Below, one piece after another: positions 33,444-43,200 of a DNA stretch of 64,000 nt. Position numbers and translations under genes: made by a program. Within the stretch, counting starts at the first letter, position 1; every line of letters starts with the position of its first letter. Under the pieces are notes generated by a model. That model did not search any database and was not told the origin of the DNA. It worked only from the letters and a program-made list of their open reading frames with translations. This stretch comes from Pseudomonas sediminis (GTDB taxonomy: Bacteria > Pseudomonadota > Gammaproteobacteria > Pseudomonadales > Pseudomonadaceae). The stretch is taken from positions 310,001-374,000 of the forward strand of contig NZ_NIQU01000001.1 of NCBI RefSeq assembly GCF_002741105.1, read 5' to 3'.

Positions 33444-34031
33444 TCAGTGCCGAGCCAGTCGCGTACTCACGTGCCGAACGTGAAAAGAAGTGGCTACCTG
33501 TGGGCGCAAGCGATGCTGCGCAACCAGGTCGGCCGTCGTGCCACGACCGACGAAAACCACCTCCTGCAATTGCGGAAAATGGCTGCTGCGCCCCAGGTAA
33601 CTCACCAATGCATCGAGTACCGTGAATGCCGATAGCCCGACATGCCCTTCACTCGACACCTCACCCTCAACCCAGGCCTGCTCGCTGTGCCATACAGGCA
33701 GATCCACAGGTCGCTTGCGGCCATCGGCGACGCTGAACTGCGGCACGAGGATCAACGTATCGCCTTGCTCATCCAGTTGCGACTCGCTGGAGTTCGAGTC
33801 GCCCTCGACAAGCACGACCACGCGTCGGATACCTCGCGGCAGGTTGTACAGATCGGCGTTGGCCACCAATGCAAGGGCGAAGCTGTCAGAGGCCGCGTCG
33901 AGCCGCAAGAGCTGCGCCCCTGCTTCAACCGGAGCGCTGGAGTCGGAACGACGCGCCACTGCGTCACTGAATGCGATGCTGGCCATGACGACCGAACAGA
34001 GCAGCAAGGCGTGGCGGCGCACACGTTCCAT
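33444..34031 (-). CDS. Shortened alpha/beta-hydrolase paralog without nucleophile
   Basis: A 195-residue protein with a probable signal peptide (cleavage near SDAVA). It aligns with the front half of the hydrolase at 36138: LLRLDAASDSFALALVANADL against LLRLGQNEPYNFLAFANNDL, then DTLILVPQFSVADGRKRP.DLPVW against DTLLLSLNFLTAEDSRAGSDMPLW. The second helix region FTVLDALVSYLGRSSHFPQLQEVVFVG follows. At the nucleophile elbow GHSAGGQ is replaced by GRGTTAD, and VVHG by LVEG, so the serine and oxyanion site are gone and the C-terminal half is missing. The reading frame is intact. It lies 57 bases after the lyase gene and is probably in its operon. It may be a binding protein or a relic. Confidence 0.8.
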   Translation of the reverse strand: MERVRRHALLLCSVVMASIAFSDAVARRSDSSAPVEAGAQLLRLDAASDSFALALVANADLYNLPRGIRRVVVLVEGDSNSSESQLDEQGDTLILVPQFSVADGRKRPVDLPVWHSEQAWVEGEVSSEGHVGLSAFTVLDALVSYLGRSSHFPQLQEVVFVGRGTTADLVAQHRLRPQVATSFHVRHVSTRLARH

Positions 34032-34088
34032 CTTTCACGCTCCTGAAGAAAATGAGCAGCGAAGCCCGCAAGGCCTCGCCACCCGAAA

Positions 34089-35687
34089 TCAGCGCGAAGC
34101 AGGCAAGAGTTTGGCGAAGGCCTTGTCCAGCACCTCGTCCGCCTTGATCAGTTGCTGACGACGCTCGCCCATCCAGCTTTCATCCGCCTGCAAACGCTTG
34201 CCGGCCTCGGCCAGCATGCGCTTGACCTCGGCAGGTTGCGGGCCGCCAGTGCCCTTGCGTGTCTCGACCATGGTGCGCGGCGACAGGGTGGCGCGGAAGG
34301 CACTCTCGCTCAGCGGCAGGCGCTGATCCTTCCAGTTGTACTTCTGCGCAGCCTTGGTATAGAGCTTCTGCGCGTCGGCGTAAGGGAACTCCTTCGGCAA
34401 CAAGCCTTGATCACGCGCCTGACCAACAATCAGCGAAGCGAAGCTGTGGCCGATGCGAAACGGCACCTTGTGCTCGCGTTCGAGCGTATCGGCCAGTTCC
34501 ATCGAGGTCGTCCAGTCGGCGTCGAGCTCTTCCATGGCGCGCTCGGGATTGATCACCAACGCATCGAGCACCATGTCCAGGCGCTCGAACATATCGGTGG
34601 CCGATTTGAACAGGCCCAAGTCCTCGAACGCTGCCTTGTAGTCGGTCATGCCGGTGGTGACGTTGTGTGCGCGAATAGTGGTAGCACCCGCCAGACCAAC
34701 CACATCGGAGGCCGACTCACGGGTGCGCATCAGCAGGCCGGGATTGCGCTTCTGCGGCATGGCGCTGCTGGTGTAGGTCGAGCCTTCCTCGAGCAGCAGC
34801 CAGGGACGGGTCTGGTGGTACTGGGTGTGGATATCGCCGATCAACGCACCGACGCGAATCGCCGAGGACGAAGCGATGCCTGCCGCTTCCAGCGGGATGT
34901 CGAAGGTCGATACCTGGCTGGAATCCAGCGAGTTCTCGCGCACGCCATCGAAGCCCAGCAGCATGGCCAGACGCTCACGGTTCAGCGGCCAGCCGGAGTT
35001 GGCCAGCACCGCGGTGCCCATCGGGCTCAGATTCAGGCGTGCATAGAGTTCATGAATGCGCTGCGCATCGCGCTCGAAAGCCGCTTCGAATGCCAGCAGG
35101 TAGTGCGCGTAGCTGATCGGCATGGCCTGCACACCGTTGGTGTAGGCCGGGATCAGGGTATCGACGTTGTCGCCGGCGATCTTCAACAGGCGGGCGCGCG
35201 ACGAATTGAGCGCATCGCTGTAATCCAGCACCTGGGCACGCAGCACGGCCAGGCGATAGGTGGCGTACATGTCCTGGCGGCTGCGCCCGGAGTGAATCAG
35301 CGAGGCTTCGGGACCGATCTTGTCGATCATGATCTGTTCGACCTGCAGCACGTCACTGGGACTCTTGCCGCCGGGCTGAGCGGCCTGATCGATCACATGC
35401 TGCACACCACCGGCGATGCGTCGCCCCTGAGGAGCGGAAACGATGCCCTCCTCGGTGAGCATGACGATCGAGGCCTTGTTGATGCGGTTCAACCAGGAGA
35501 ACTGGCTTTCGTAGGCGCCGCCCTTGAGCGCCGACTTGTCCACCGTCGCGCCGATCTTGCGCGCCTGCTCAGCGCATTCGGCAGTGGTGCGGCAAGGCAG
35601 TTCGGCAGTGTTGGCCGCCAGGGCGCTGGATGAAGCAAACAGCGCATAGACAACGGCGAGGTGAAGCAGAGTCTTTCTTGTTCTCAT
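34089..35687 (-). CDS. Exported argininosuccinate-lyase-like enzyme
   Basis: The 532-residue protein belongs to the fumarase/aspartase superfamily, closest to ArgH by HSGRSRQD (132-139) and the signature loop TSSAMPQKRNPG (306-317) that carries the catalytic serine. It has a clear signal peptide (MRTRKTLLHLAVVYALFASS, cleavage after ALA, residue 25), so it acts outside the cytoplasm; true ArgH is cytosolic. The usual catalytic-histidine box TH-x-Q-x-A-x-P is AYTNGVQAMP here, with His replaced by Asn. The C-terminus ends KAFAKLLPASR. Together this suggests a beta-elimination (lyase) reaction on an unknown periplasmic substrate rather than arginine synthesis. It is the first gene of a two-gene unit with the shortened hydrolase. 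Confidence 0.85.
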   Translation of the reverse strand: MRTRKTLLHLAVVYALFASSSALAANTAELPCRTTAECAEQARKIGATVDKSALKGGAYESQFSWLNRINKASIVMLTEEGIVSAPQGRRIAGGVQHVIDQAAQPGGKSPSDVLQVEQIMIDKIGPEASLIHSGRSRQDMYATYRLAVLRAQVLDYSDALNSSRARLLKIAGDNVDTLIPAYTNGVQAMPISYAHYLLAFEAAFERDAQRIHELYARLNLSPMGTAVLANSGWPLNRERLAMLLGFDGVRENSLDSSQVSTFDIPLEAAGIASSSAIRVGALIGDIHTQYHQTRPWLLLEEGSTYTSSAMPQKRNPGLLMRTRESASDVVGLAGATTIRAHNVTTGMTDYKAAFEDLGLFKSATDMFERLDMVLDALVINPERAMEELDADWTTSMELADTLEREHKVPFRIGHSFASLIVGQARDQGLLPKEFPYADAQKLYTKAAQKYNWKDQRLPLSESAFRATLSPRTMVETRKGTGGPQPAEVKRMLAEAGKRLQADESWMGERRQQLIKADEVLDKAFAKLLPASR

Positions 35688-36137
35688 GGTTTTCAGTTCC
35701 GCTCGGTATCAGTGAGGGCTCGGCTGCCTTGAAAAGCAGCAGCCCACCGATGCTAGCGGCATACATGAAAGATATGAAATATATTAAAAATATCCAGTCA
35801 ATACCTAGAAAGTACCAACAAGATCGCGCCGGGCACTACCACCGTAGGGTGCGCCGTGCGCACCGAATCAACCGCAAGCTTCGAGATTGCCCCTACGACT
35901 GGTGCGCACAGCGCACCCTACACGTGCTATGCCCAACGTATGCAGCCTTCATTATTCAATATTCAAAAAGTATCGAATGACTATTTTCAAGATATTTTAT
36001 CTAGCTAAAAACCGCTGTTAGCATCGTCGTCATAACTCCAATCAACCAGGTCGACCTGCGCTGCCAACCATCGGGTACGACTTAGCGACATGCCAATGCC
36101 TTGTGCAGGTGTGCCGCGCTCTCTGCCGAGGTGGAAT
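35688..36137. other. 450-base divergent intergenic region
   Basis: The region separates the lyase unit (minus strand) from the hydrolase/TpsB operon (plus strand). It contains AT-rich tracts near 35765-35815 and 35950-36010, likely promoter areas for both sides (TTGACT on the minus strand near 35796 is one candidate -35 box), and a large inverted repeat in the middle. No gene is visible. Confidence 0.6.
35844..35921. repeat. Imperfect inverted repeat with 21-base arms
   Basis: The left arm (35844-35864, starting GTAGGGTGCGCC) and right arm (35901-35921, ending GCGCACCCTAC) match at 20 of 21 positions around a 36-base centre. The GGTGCGC/GCGCACC core is of the REP-like kind scattered through Pseudomonas genomes. 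Confidence 0.8.
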
Positions 36138-37193
36138 ATGCCGTACGACGTTCTCTGGCCCCTGGGTTCTCTGCTCAAGCGAGGCCCGAACCTCCGCAGA
36201 CAGGCCGTCCTGGCTATCGCGCTGCTGACCAGTGTCTTGTACGGCGGTATCGCCAGCGCCAACCAGCAATTACTGCGCCTGGGCCAGAACGAGCCCTACA
36301 ACTTCCTCGCCTTCGCCAATAACGACCTGAATGGCGCCAGCCCGACCTCGCGAGCCGTGGTGGTGGTCCACGGTGTGCGTCGTAACGCCGACGACTACTA
36401 CCAGTACGGTCAGAGCCTGCTGAAGAAAGCCGGATTCGACGCCAGCGATACCCTGCTGCTGTCATTGAATTTCCTTACCGCCGAGGACAGCCGCGCCGGC
36501 AGTGACATGCCGCTGTGGGCACGTGACAAATGGATGCACGGCACCGCATCGAGCAAAGGTCGCCGCGGTATCGACGCCTTCGCCGTGTTGGATGATCTGC
36601 TGCTGTACCTGGCCGACCGCCAGCGTTTCCCGGCAATGAAGGAAGTCGTGTTGATCGGTCACTCCGCCGGTGGCCAGCTGATGCAGCGCTACAGCATTCT
36701 CGGCGACGGCGATGAGCGCCTCGCCACTACCGGGATCAAGGTTCGCTACGCCATTTCCGCTCCGTCTTCCTATGTCTATATCGAAGACAGCCGCCTGCAG
36801 GATGGTTCGTTCAAGCCAGTGCGCACAGTCATGTGCCCGAGCTTCAGCCGCTATCGCTATGGCCTGGATCGCGCACCCTTCTATCTGACCCGCCAGAATC
36901 TCGGGGCCGAGCAGCTGTTTCGCCGTTACGCCGCTCGCGACGTGACCTTCATGGTCGGTGAGCGCGACAACGACCCGTGGCACCGCGTACTGGATCGCAC
37001 CTGCGGCGCCAACATGCAGGGCGCACATCGGGTCGAGCGCCAGCTCAACTACCTGCGCTACGAAGCCTTCCTTTCCAGCAAGTGGGGGGTGCCGATCCAT
37101 CACCCACAGATCACGGTCGCCGGTATCGGCCACAACGCGGCCCGTTTGCTGGCCACGGAGATTGTCGCCAACACGCTGTTCCCGAAACGCTGA
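36138..37193 (+). CDS. Secreted alpha/beta hydrolase
   Basis: The 351-residue protein starts at ATG 36138 with GAGG a few bases upstream; an in-frame ATG 16 codons earlier has no such site. The signal peptide is long and basic (ends GGIASA, near 42). The oxyanion site is VVVVHGVRRN, the nucleophile elbow IGHSAGGQLMQRY, and the terminal catalytic His is likely in VAGIGHNAARLL. It resembles an exported esterase/lipase. The TpsB gene starts 42 bases downstream on the same strand, so the hydrolase is probably the first gene of the secretion operon. A short relative lies at 33444-34031. Substrate unknown. Confidence 0.85.
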   Translation: MPYDVLWPLGSLLKRGPNLRRQAVLAIALLTSVLYGGIASANQQLLRLGQNEPYNFLAFANNDLNGASPTSRAVVVVHGVRRNADDYYQYGQSLLKKAGFDASDTLLLSLNFLTAEDSRAGSDMPLWARDKWMHGTASSKGRRGIDAFAVLDDLLLYLADRQRFPAMKEVVLIGHSAGGQLMQRYSILGDGDERLATTGIKVRYAISAPSSYVYIEDSRLQDGSFKPVRTVMCPSFSRYRYGLDRAPFYLTRQNLGAEQLFRRYAARDVTFMVGERDNDPWHRVLDRTCGANMQGAHRVERQLNYLRYEAFLSSKWGVPIHHPQITVAGIGHNAARLLATEIVANTLFPKR

Positions 37194-37235
37194 TACCTCG
37201 TCTGCCCGACTCACAAAAACAACAACGAGCTTGCC

Positions 37236-40200
37236 ATGACTTCGACCTTCACCTCCGCCCAGGTACGCCGGGTGCTGCACCCGCGCAATCTGACCCTGCT
37301 GGCCGCGGCGATCCTCGCTGCCCAGGCTCAGGCCGAACCCCTGCCCTCCGCCGGTACGCTGTTCGACAACAACCGCGACATCCTGCGCCCGGCCGAACGA
37401 GCTCAGGATGCGCCGCGTGGCAATGTGCGCATCGAAGCTCAGGATGACCGCAGCCAGGCTGCAAACCCGGCCGAGCAGGCCTCTGCCGCCTTTCGCGTGA
37501 ATGCGTTCAAGCTCACCGGTAACCGTGAGATCAGTGAGTCGCGCCTGCTGCAGGAGCTTGCCCCTTATGCCGGTCGAGAGCTGAATCTCGCCGGCCTGCG
37601 TGAGGCCGCTGCGCGCGTCACAGAGCTGTATCGCAGCCGCGGCTATCTGGTCGCCCGCGCCTATCTGCCCGCCCAGGAAATCAGCGATGGCGTGGTTACC
37701 ATCGGCGTGCAGGAAGGTCGCGTCGGCAGCGTGCGCGCCGAAGCCGACAGCAATGTGCGCCTGCGCCATGGCATGCAGCAACGCTTCATCGACGCCATTC
37801 CCAGCGGCAGCGTGATCCGCGAGGCCGACCTGGAGCGCGTGCTGCTGCGCCTGTCCGACATCGCCGGGGTTTCGGTGCGCGCCGTGCTGCAACCGTCGCG
37901 CGAGCCGGGCGCATCCGACATCGTCCTCAAGCTCAGCGAGATGACTGCCTGGACGGGCCGCGTCAGCTTCGACAACCACGGCAACTACTACACCGGCTCC
38001 AACCGAGTCACCAGTAACGTCAGCCTCAACGACGCCTTCGGCTTCGGCGAAAGCCTGTTCTTCAATGGCCAGAACAGCTTCGAAGGCCTGGAGATTCGCG
38101 GCCTCGGTTACCGCCAGCCGCTGGGCGCCAGCGGTGTCACCCTGGGCGCCAACTACGCGGAGATGGAATACGCCATCGGCAAGAGCCTGAAGACCGCTGA
38201 CGCCAGCGGCACCGCCATCGTTTCCTCGGTGTTTCTCGACAGCTCGCTGCTGCGCAGCCGCGATGCCAATATCTCGTTCAACCTGGCCGAAGAGCATCGT
38301 CATTTCGAGGACGAAGCCGGCGCCTTCGCGGTGAAGAAATCCGCCGTATTCCGCAGCGCCACGCTCTATGGCGACTGGCGTGACGACTGGGCCGGCAGCA
38401 ACCGCTGGAGCCTGGCCTATGGCATCGGCAAGCTGAACAAGGACACCCCGCTCGATGAAGCCCTCGACCAACTGACCGCCAATGCCGCCGGCCGTTATCG
38501 CAAGGCCAATCTGGCATTCAGCCGCTTGCAGGAGCTGGGCGGTGGCTACTCGCTGTTCGCCTCTCTCAGCGGCCAATGGGCGGACAAGAACCTCGATGCC
38601 TCGGAGAAATTCAGCCTCGGCGGCCCCAACGGCGTGCGTGCCTACCCGGTCGGCGAAGCCGCAGGCGATGAAGGCCTGCTCGGTCGCCTGGAGCTGCGCA
38701 AATACCTCGGCCGCTATTATGGCGCCATTGCCGAAGCCACCCTGTTCGCCGATGGCGGCCGGGTGCGGGTGAACAAGAATCCCTGGGACGACAGCGAGAA
38801 TCACCTGACCCGCTACGGCTACGGTGTGGGCCTGAACGTCTATCACCGCGACCTGGTGATGAACGCCAGCCTGGCCTTCTCGCCAGGTGACGACCCGATC
38901 AGCGACGAGCGCGACAACAAGCGTTTCTGGCTGTCGGTCACCGGCACACCGCAGGCCTTCGCCGGCCTGGCCAAGGACGTTGGCAGCCGCGAGGATTTTC
39001 GCAGCAAGAACACCGAACTGGTGCTCTATGGATCGCTCGGCCTAGTGCCGGAATACATCGACCGCCGCGACTCCACCCGTGCCTCCCCAGCTGATCAGAG
39101 CAAGCTGGCCACACCCAATGGCCGCAACATGTCCAGCTACTGGCGCGCTCGCGACAACGTCTCCTACATCGGCGCCCATGCCGGCATCCCGATCAACGAC
39201 GACACGCGTTTTCTGTGGCAGCTGGAATACGGCATCTCGGTGAACTACACCCTGAGTGGCGACGAGACCGCACCGCTGTCGATCTCGCCCAACACACGCC
39301 TGCGCAACTCCGGCGTAGCACTTGATGATGATCGTTTCGGCACTCTGCTCTACGGTGTCTGGGACATGCCGCTGAAGGAGAGCACCACCAGCCTCGACCC
39401 GTTCTTCGGCAAGACCAGCGCGGCCTACTACAACATCATCGGCTCGCCCGGTTTCAACAGCAGCCTGGCCAGCAACGTGTCCGGCCCGCTCAGCCAGGCC
39501 GACGAGAGCGTCAACTCAGACGCCGCGTTCAACCGTCGCCAGTCCGGCGTGGTCGCCTGGTGGTCGCCTGAGTGGCACGGCCTGCAGGTCAAGCTGGCTT
39601 ACTCCAACAACGGCATGCGAGCAGCAGAAGACGTCGACCGGGGCTATATCTACGGCGGTAGCGTCACCTACAAGAACGGCGGTTTCACCGCGGTCGCCGC
39701 CGCCGAACGTCACGTCAACTACTTCGGTATAGCCAACCTGGGCCGCAACGCGCGCGGCGTGGGCAGCAACACCCACGTCACCGAAGGCACCTCATCGAAC
39801 GACTACAGTTTCCGTTTCGGCCTGGGTTACCGCTTCGGCAACACCCAGCTGTCGCTGGTGGCCGACGAGCTCTACTACTCGGAAGACGACGTGATCAATA
39901 ACAGCGTCAGCTTCAGCGACCTCTCCGAATACCGCCGCCGCGCCTACATGCTCGGCGTCAGCCACCGCATCGGCGCCTGGCGCCTGCGCGCCAGCTATGC
40001 CCGCGCACTGCCTGGCGAGTGCTCGATGATCTCCGCCAGTGGAATCGAGTGCGACACCAGCGGCATGGGCGCACGCCAGTACGCCCTGGGCGTTGGCTAT
40101 CGTTTCACCCGCAACACCGAGGTGTTCGCCCACTACGTGCTGCTGAAGAATGCTTCGCTGTCGAACTACAACTTCGCCGTGGCCGGCGCCTACGCGGCCA

Positions 40201-40268
40201 GCGGCTACTCGCCAGGCGTCGGCACCACCATCAACGCCATCGGCACCGGCTTCAACTATTCATTCTGA
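37236..40268 (+). CDS. TpsB outer-membrane transporter fused to a second porin-like barrel
   Basis: The protein has 1010 residues; usual TpsB proteins have 550-600. Residues 1-33 are a signal peptide (cleavage after AQA). Residues 86-165 and 167-233 look like the two POTRA domains (FKLTGNREI..., GRVGSVRAEADSNVRL...). Residues 238-575 form the FhaC/ShlB-type barrel with the L6 motif NGVRAYPVGE (466-475, normally VRGY) and a last strand RFWLSVTGTPQAF. After a short linker, residues 592-1010 resemble a 16-strand general porin: TELVLYGSLGLVPEYID start, DNVSYIGAHAGIPINDDTRF, DRFGTLLYGVWDMPL, GVVAWWSPEWHGLQVKLAYS, and the C-terminal GTGFNYSF with final Phe. No stop or frameshift separates the halves. 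It should secrete TpsA, encoded ten bases downstream. The second barrel's role is unknown. Confidence 0.9.
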   Translation: MTSTFTSAQVRRVLHPRNLTLLAAAILAAQAQAEPLPSAGTLFDNNRDILRPAERAQDAPRGNVRIEAQDDRSQAANPAEQASAAFRVNAFKLTGNREISESRLLQELAPYAGRELNLAGLREAAARVTELYRSRGYLVARAYLPAQEISDGVVTIGVQEGRVGSVRAEADSNVRLRHGMQQRFIDAIPSGSVIREADLERVLLRLSDIAGVSVRAVLQPSREPGASDIVLKLSEMTAWTGRVSFDNHGNYYTGSNRVTSNVSLNDAFGFGESLFFNGQNSFEGLEIRGLGYRQPLGASGVTLGANYAEMEYAIGKSLKTADASGTAIVSSVFLDSSLLRSRDANISFNLAEEHRHFEDEAGAFAVKKSAVFRSATLYGDWRDDWAGSNRWSLAYGIGKLNKDTPLDEALDQLTANAAGRYRKANLAFSRLQELGGGYSLFASLSGQWADKNLDASEKFSLGGPNGVRAYPVGEAAGDEGLLGRLELRKYLGRYYGAIAEATLFADGGRVRVNKNPWDDSENHLTRYGYGVGLNVYHRDLVMNASLAFSPGDDPISDERDNKRFWLSVTGTPQAFAGLAKDVGSREDFRSKNTELVLYGSLGLVPEYIDRRDSTRASPADQSKLATPNGRNMSSYWRARDNVSYIGAHAGIPINDDTRFLWQLEYGISVNYTLSGDETAPLSISPNTRLRNSGVALDDDRFGTLLYGVWDMPLKESTTSLDPFFGKTSAAYYNIIGSPGFNSSLASNVSGPLSQADESVNSDAAFNRRQSGVVAWWSPEWHGLQVKLAYSNNGMRAAEDVDRGYIYGGSVTYKNGGFTAVAAAERHVNYFGIANLGRNARGVGSNTHVTEGTSSNDYSFRFGLGYRFGNTQLSLVADELYYSEDDVINNSVSFSDLSEYRRRAYMLGVSHRIGAWRLRASYARALPGECSMISASGIECDTSGMGARQYALGVGYRFTRNTEVFAHYVLLKNASLSNYNFAVAGAYAASGYSPGVGTTINAIGTGFNYSF

Positions 40269-40278
40269 GGAGATGACC

Positions 40279-43200
40279 GTGAACAACAAAAACGCCCGTC
40301 GCGGCCGTCGTCCGCAACAGCCTTCTCTCAAGCCGCTGAGCTACGCCGTGCTGTGCGTGATGCACGGCCTGATGCCGCTGAACGCCATGGCGCTGGACAA
40401 CAACGCCCTGCCCAGCAACGGCCAGATCACCGCAGGCAGCGGCAGCATCAGCCAGTCCGGCAATGTGCTGGATGTGAACCAGAACAGCCAGAAGCTGATC
40501 GCCACCTGGGACACCTTCAACATCGGCCGTGATGCCACGGTGAATTTTCACCAGCCGGGTGCCTCGTCGGTTGCGCTCAACCGCGTGCTATCCAGCGACG
40601 CCTCGCAGATCATGGGCCAGCTCAACGCCAACGGGCAGGTCTACCTGATCAACCCCACCGGCGTGCTGTTCGGCAGCAGCGCCGCGGTCAACGTCGGCGG
40701 CCTGGTAGCCAGCGCCCTGGACATCGCCGATAACGATTTCATGGCCGGGCGCCTGCAGTTCGATGGCAAGGGCGCAGGCGGTGCGGTGATCAACCAAGGC
40801 ACCATCCGTGCGGCAGATGGAGGCAGCGTCGCCCTGCTCGGCGCCCAGGTACGCAACGAAGGTACCGTGGTCGCGAAGATGGGCTCGGTGGTGCTCGGCG
40901 GCGGCGAGAAAATCACCCTCGACTACCACGGCGACGGCCTGATCAACATGCAGGTCGACGAGGCCGTCATCGATGCCAGCGTGGTCAACCAGGGCCTGCT
41001 GCAAGCCAACGGCGGCACCGTGATCATGAGCGCCCGCGCCAGCGACGCCATGCTCAGCAAGGTGGTCAACAACGAAGGCGTGATCGAGGCCAGCAGCCTG
41101 CAGCAACGTAATGGCCGTATCGTTCTCGACGGCGGCGACAGCGGCGTGGTGGCCAGCAGCGGCGTGCTCGACGTCTCCGGCCGCAATGCCGGCGAACGCG
41201 GCGGCGAAGTGACCATGACCGGCGAATACGTCGGCCTGTTCGACGATGCGCGCATCGACGCCTCCGGCGATGCCGGCGGCGGTACCGTGCTGCTCGGCGG
41301 CGACTACCAGGGCACCGGCCAGTTGCAGCACGCCAGTGCCACCCATATGGGCAAGGACGCGCGCATCGAGGCCGACGCGCTCAACAGTGGCGATGGCGGC
41401 AAGGTCATTCTCTGGGCCACCGACAGCACTCAGTTCCACGGCAATATCAGCGTCATCGGCGGTGGCGAAGGCGGTAATGGCGGGTTCGTGGAAACCTCAG
41501 CCCATGCCCTGGATGCCAGCGGCCGCGTCAACCTCAGCGCTGCTTCCGGCAAGGGCGGCACCTGGCTGCTCGACCCGTACAACATCAACATCACCAGCGG
41601 TGCCAGCTCCGGTACCTCCAGCGAGAGCCCGTTCACCCCCAACGCCGGTGGCAGCTCGACCCTCAGCTCGGCCACGCTCAATGCGTCGCTGAGCGAGGGT
41701 GCCAACATCATCGTGCAGACCTCGTCCGGCCCTGGCACTTCCGGCGACATCAATGTGCTGGATAACGTCCAGGCGCAGGGCAACGCCAGCCTGACGCTGA
41801 TCGCCCACCGTAACGTCAACATGACCGGCACCAGCATTACCCATGCCGACGGCGCCACGCTGAACGTGTCGTTGCTGTCCAACTTCAATAACAGCGGCAA
41901 CGGTTCGGTGGCGCTGAACAATGCCACCATCCGCACCAACGGGGGTGATTTGACCATCAGCGGCGCGGTCGACCCCAGCGGATCGTTCGCCAGCACCAAC
42001 GTCAGCAGCGGCACCGGGGTGTTCATTCGCTCCAGCCTGATCGACACCAACGGTGGCGACGTCACCATTCGCGGCGCCACCTCGGCCAGCCTCGCTGCCG
42101 GCTCCAGCGCTACCGCGATGAACATCTCCGCCAGCACCATCGATGCCGGCGGCGGCGATATCAACATCACCGCCGTGCAGGCCAGCAGCAGCGGCACGGG
42201 CGATGCCTTCATCCTGCATGGCGGCAGCAACCTGCTGACAGAAGGTGCCGGCTCCATCGACATCAGCGCCGACAACCTGGGCTCGGGCAACGGCACGCGC
42301 CTGTTCAGCACCAGCAATACCATCGCCGCCAGCGGCTCGGGCAACGTCACCCTCAGTGGTAATGCTGCTTCCGGTTTCGGCGTGCTGATCTGCTCCACCG
42401 GCAGTAGTTCGACGCAGAACATCGGTGTCGGCAGCGGCACCCTGACTGTCAAGGCCAACAGCCAGAGCGGCCGCGCGCTGTATCTGGCAGCCGCAGGCGA
42501 TGGTGCGATCAACCTGACCGCCAGCGACTCCGGCAGGATCGTACTGGCCGGCGACAGTGGCGGCAGCTACGGCACAGTGCTCAACGTCACCGGCGCTGGC
42601 GCCTCGATCAACCTGCTCAGCGATGGCGACATCACCGTCGAAGGCAACAGCTCCGGCGGCACCACGCCCTCGCTGGGCCTGATCACCTCCGGCAGTGGCA
42701 GCGCCATCAACATCGCCAGCACTGCCGGCAACGTGCGCCTGACCGCCGACAACAGCGTGATCAACACCGGCAGCGGCTCGTTCCGCGCATTATTCCTGGA
42801 TGCCAGCGGCAGCAACTCCGCGATCCGCGTCGGCACCCAGAGCGGCAACCTGACCCTGGAAGGCAACAGCATCTCCGGTCGGGGCGTGGATCTCGCGCCC
42901 TCCGGCAGCGGCGCGGCCATCGAGCTGTCGACCACCACCGGCGACATCCAGATCAACGGCAACAGCACCAGCAGCTTCGGTGGCTACGGCATCTTCCTCA
43001 ACTCAAGCGGCGCCTCGCAGGGCGTCAGCATCACCACCCAGACCGGCGACATCACCCTGCGCGGTGACAGCGTGGGCACCTCCGACGCCATCGCCCTCGG
43101 CGGTAGCGGCCAGGCCTCGACCAACCGCATCGCCTCGCAGGGCGGCAACATCCTGCTCGACGGCCACTTCCACTCGCCTGACAGCAGCGAGCTGGATCAC

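Noticed and set aside
35844..35921. Inverted repeat as a terminator for the lyase or hydrolase genes
   Set aside because: It lies upstream of both divergent genes, has a long centre and no U-run.
36462..38846. 794-codon minus-strand open frame across the hydrolase and tpsB genes
   Set aside because: It spans two well-supported plus-strand genes and is made of low-complexity Val/Ala/Gly/Gln runs typical of antisense frames.
37236..40268. TpsB-porin fusion as an artefact of two adjacent genes
   Set aside because: There is no stop, no ribosome site and no signal peptide before the porin-like half, and the linker is short and in frame. An assembly error cannot be excluded without reads.
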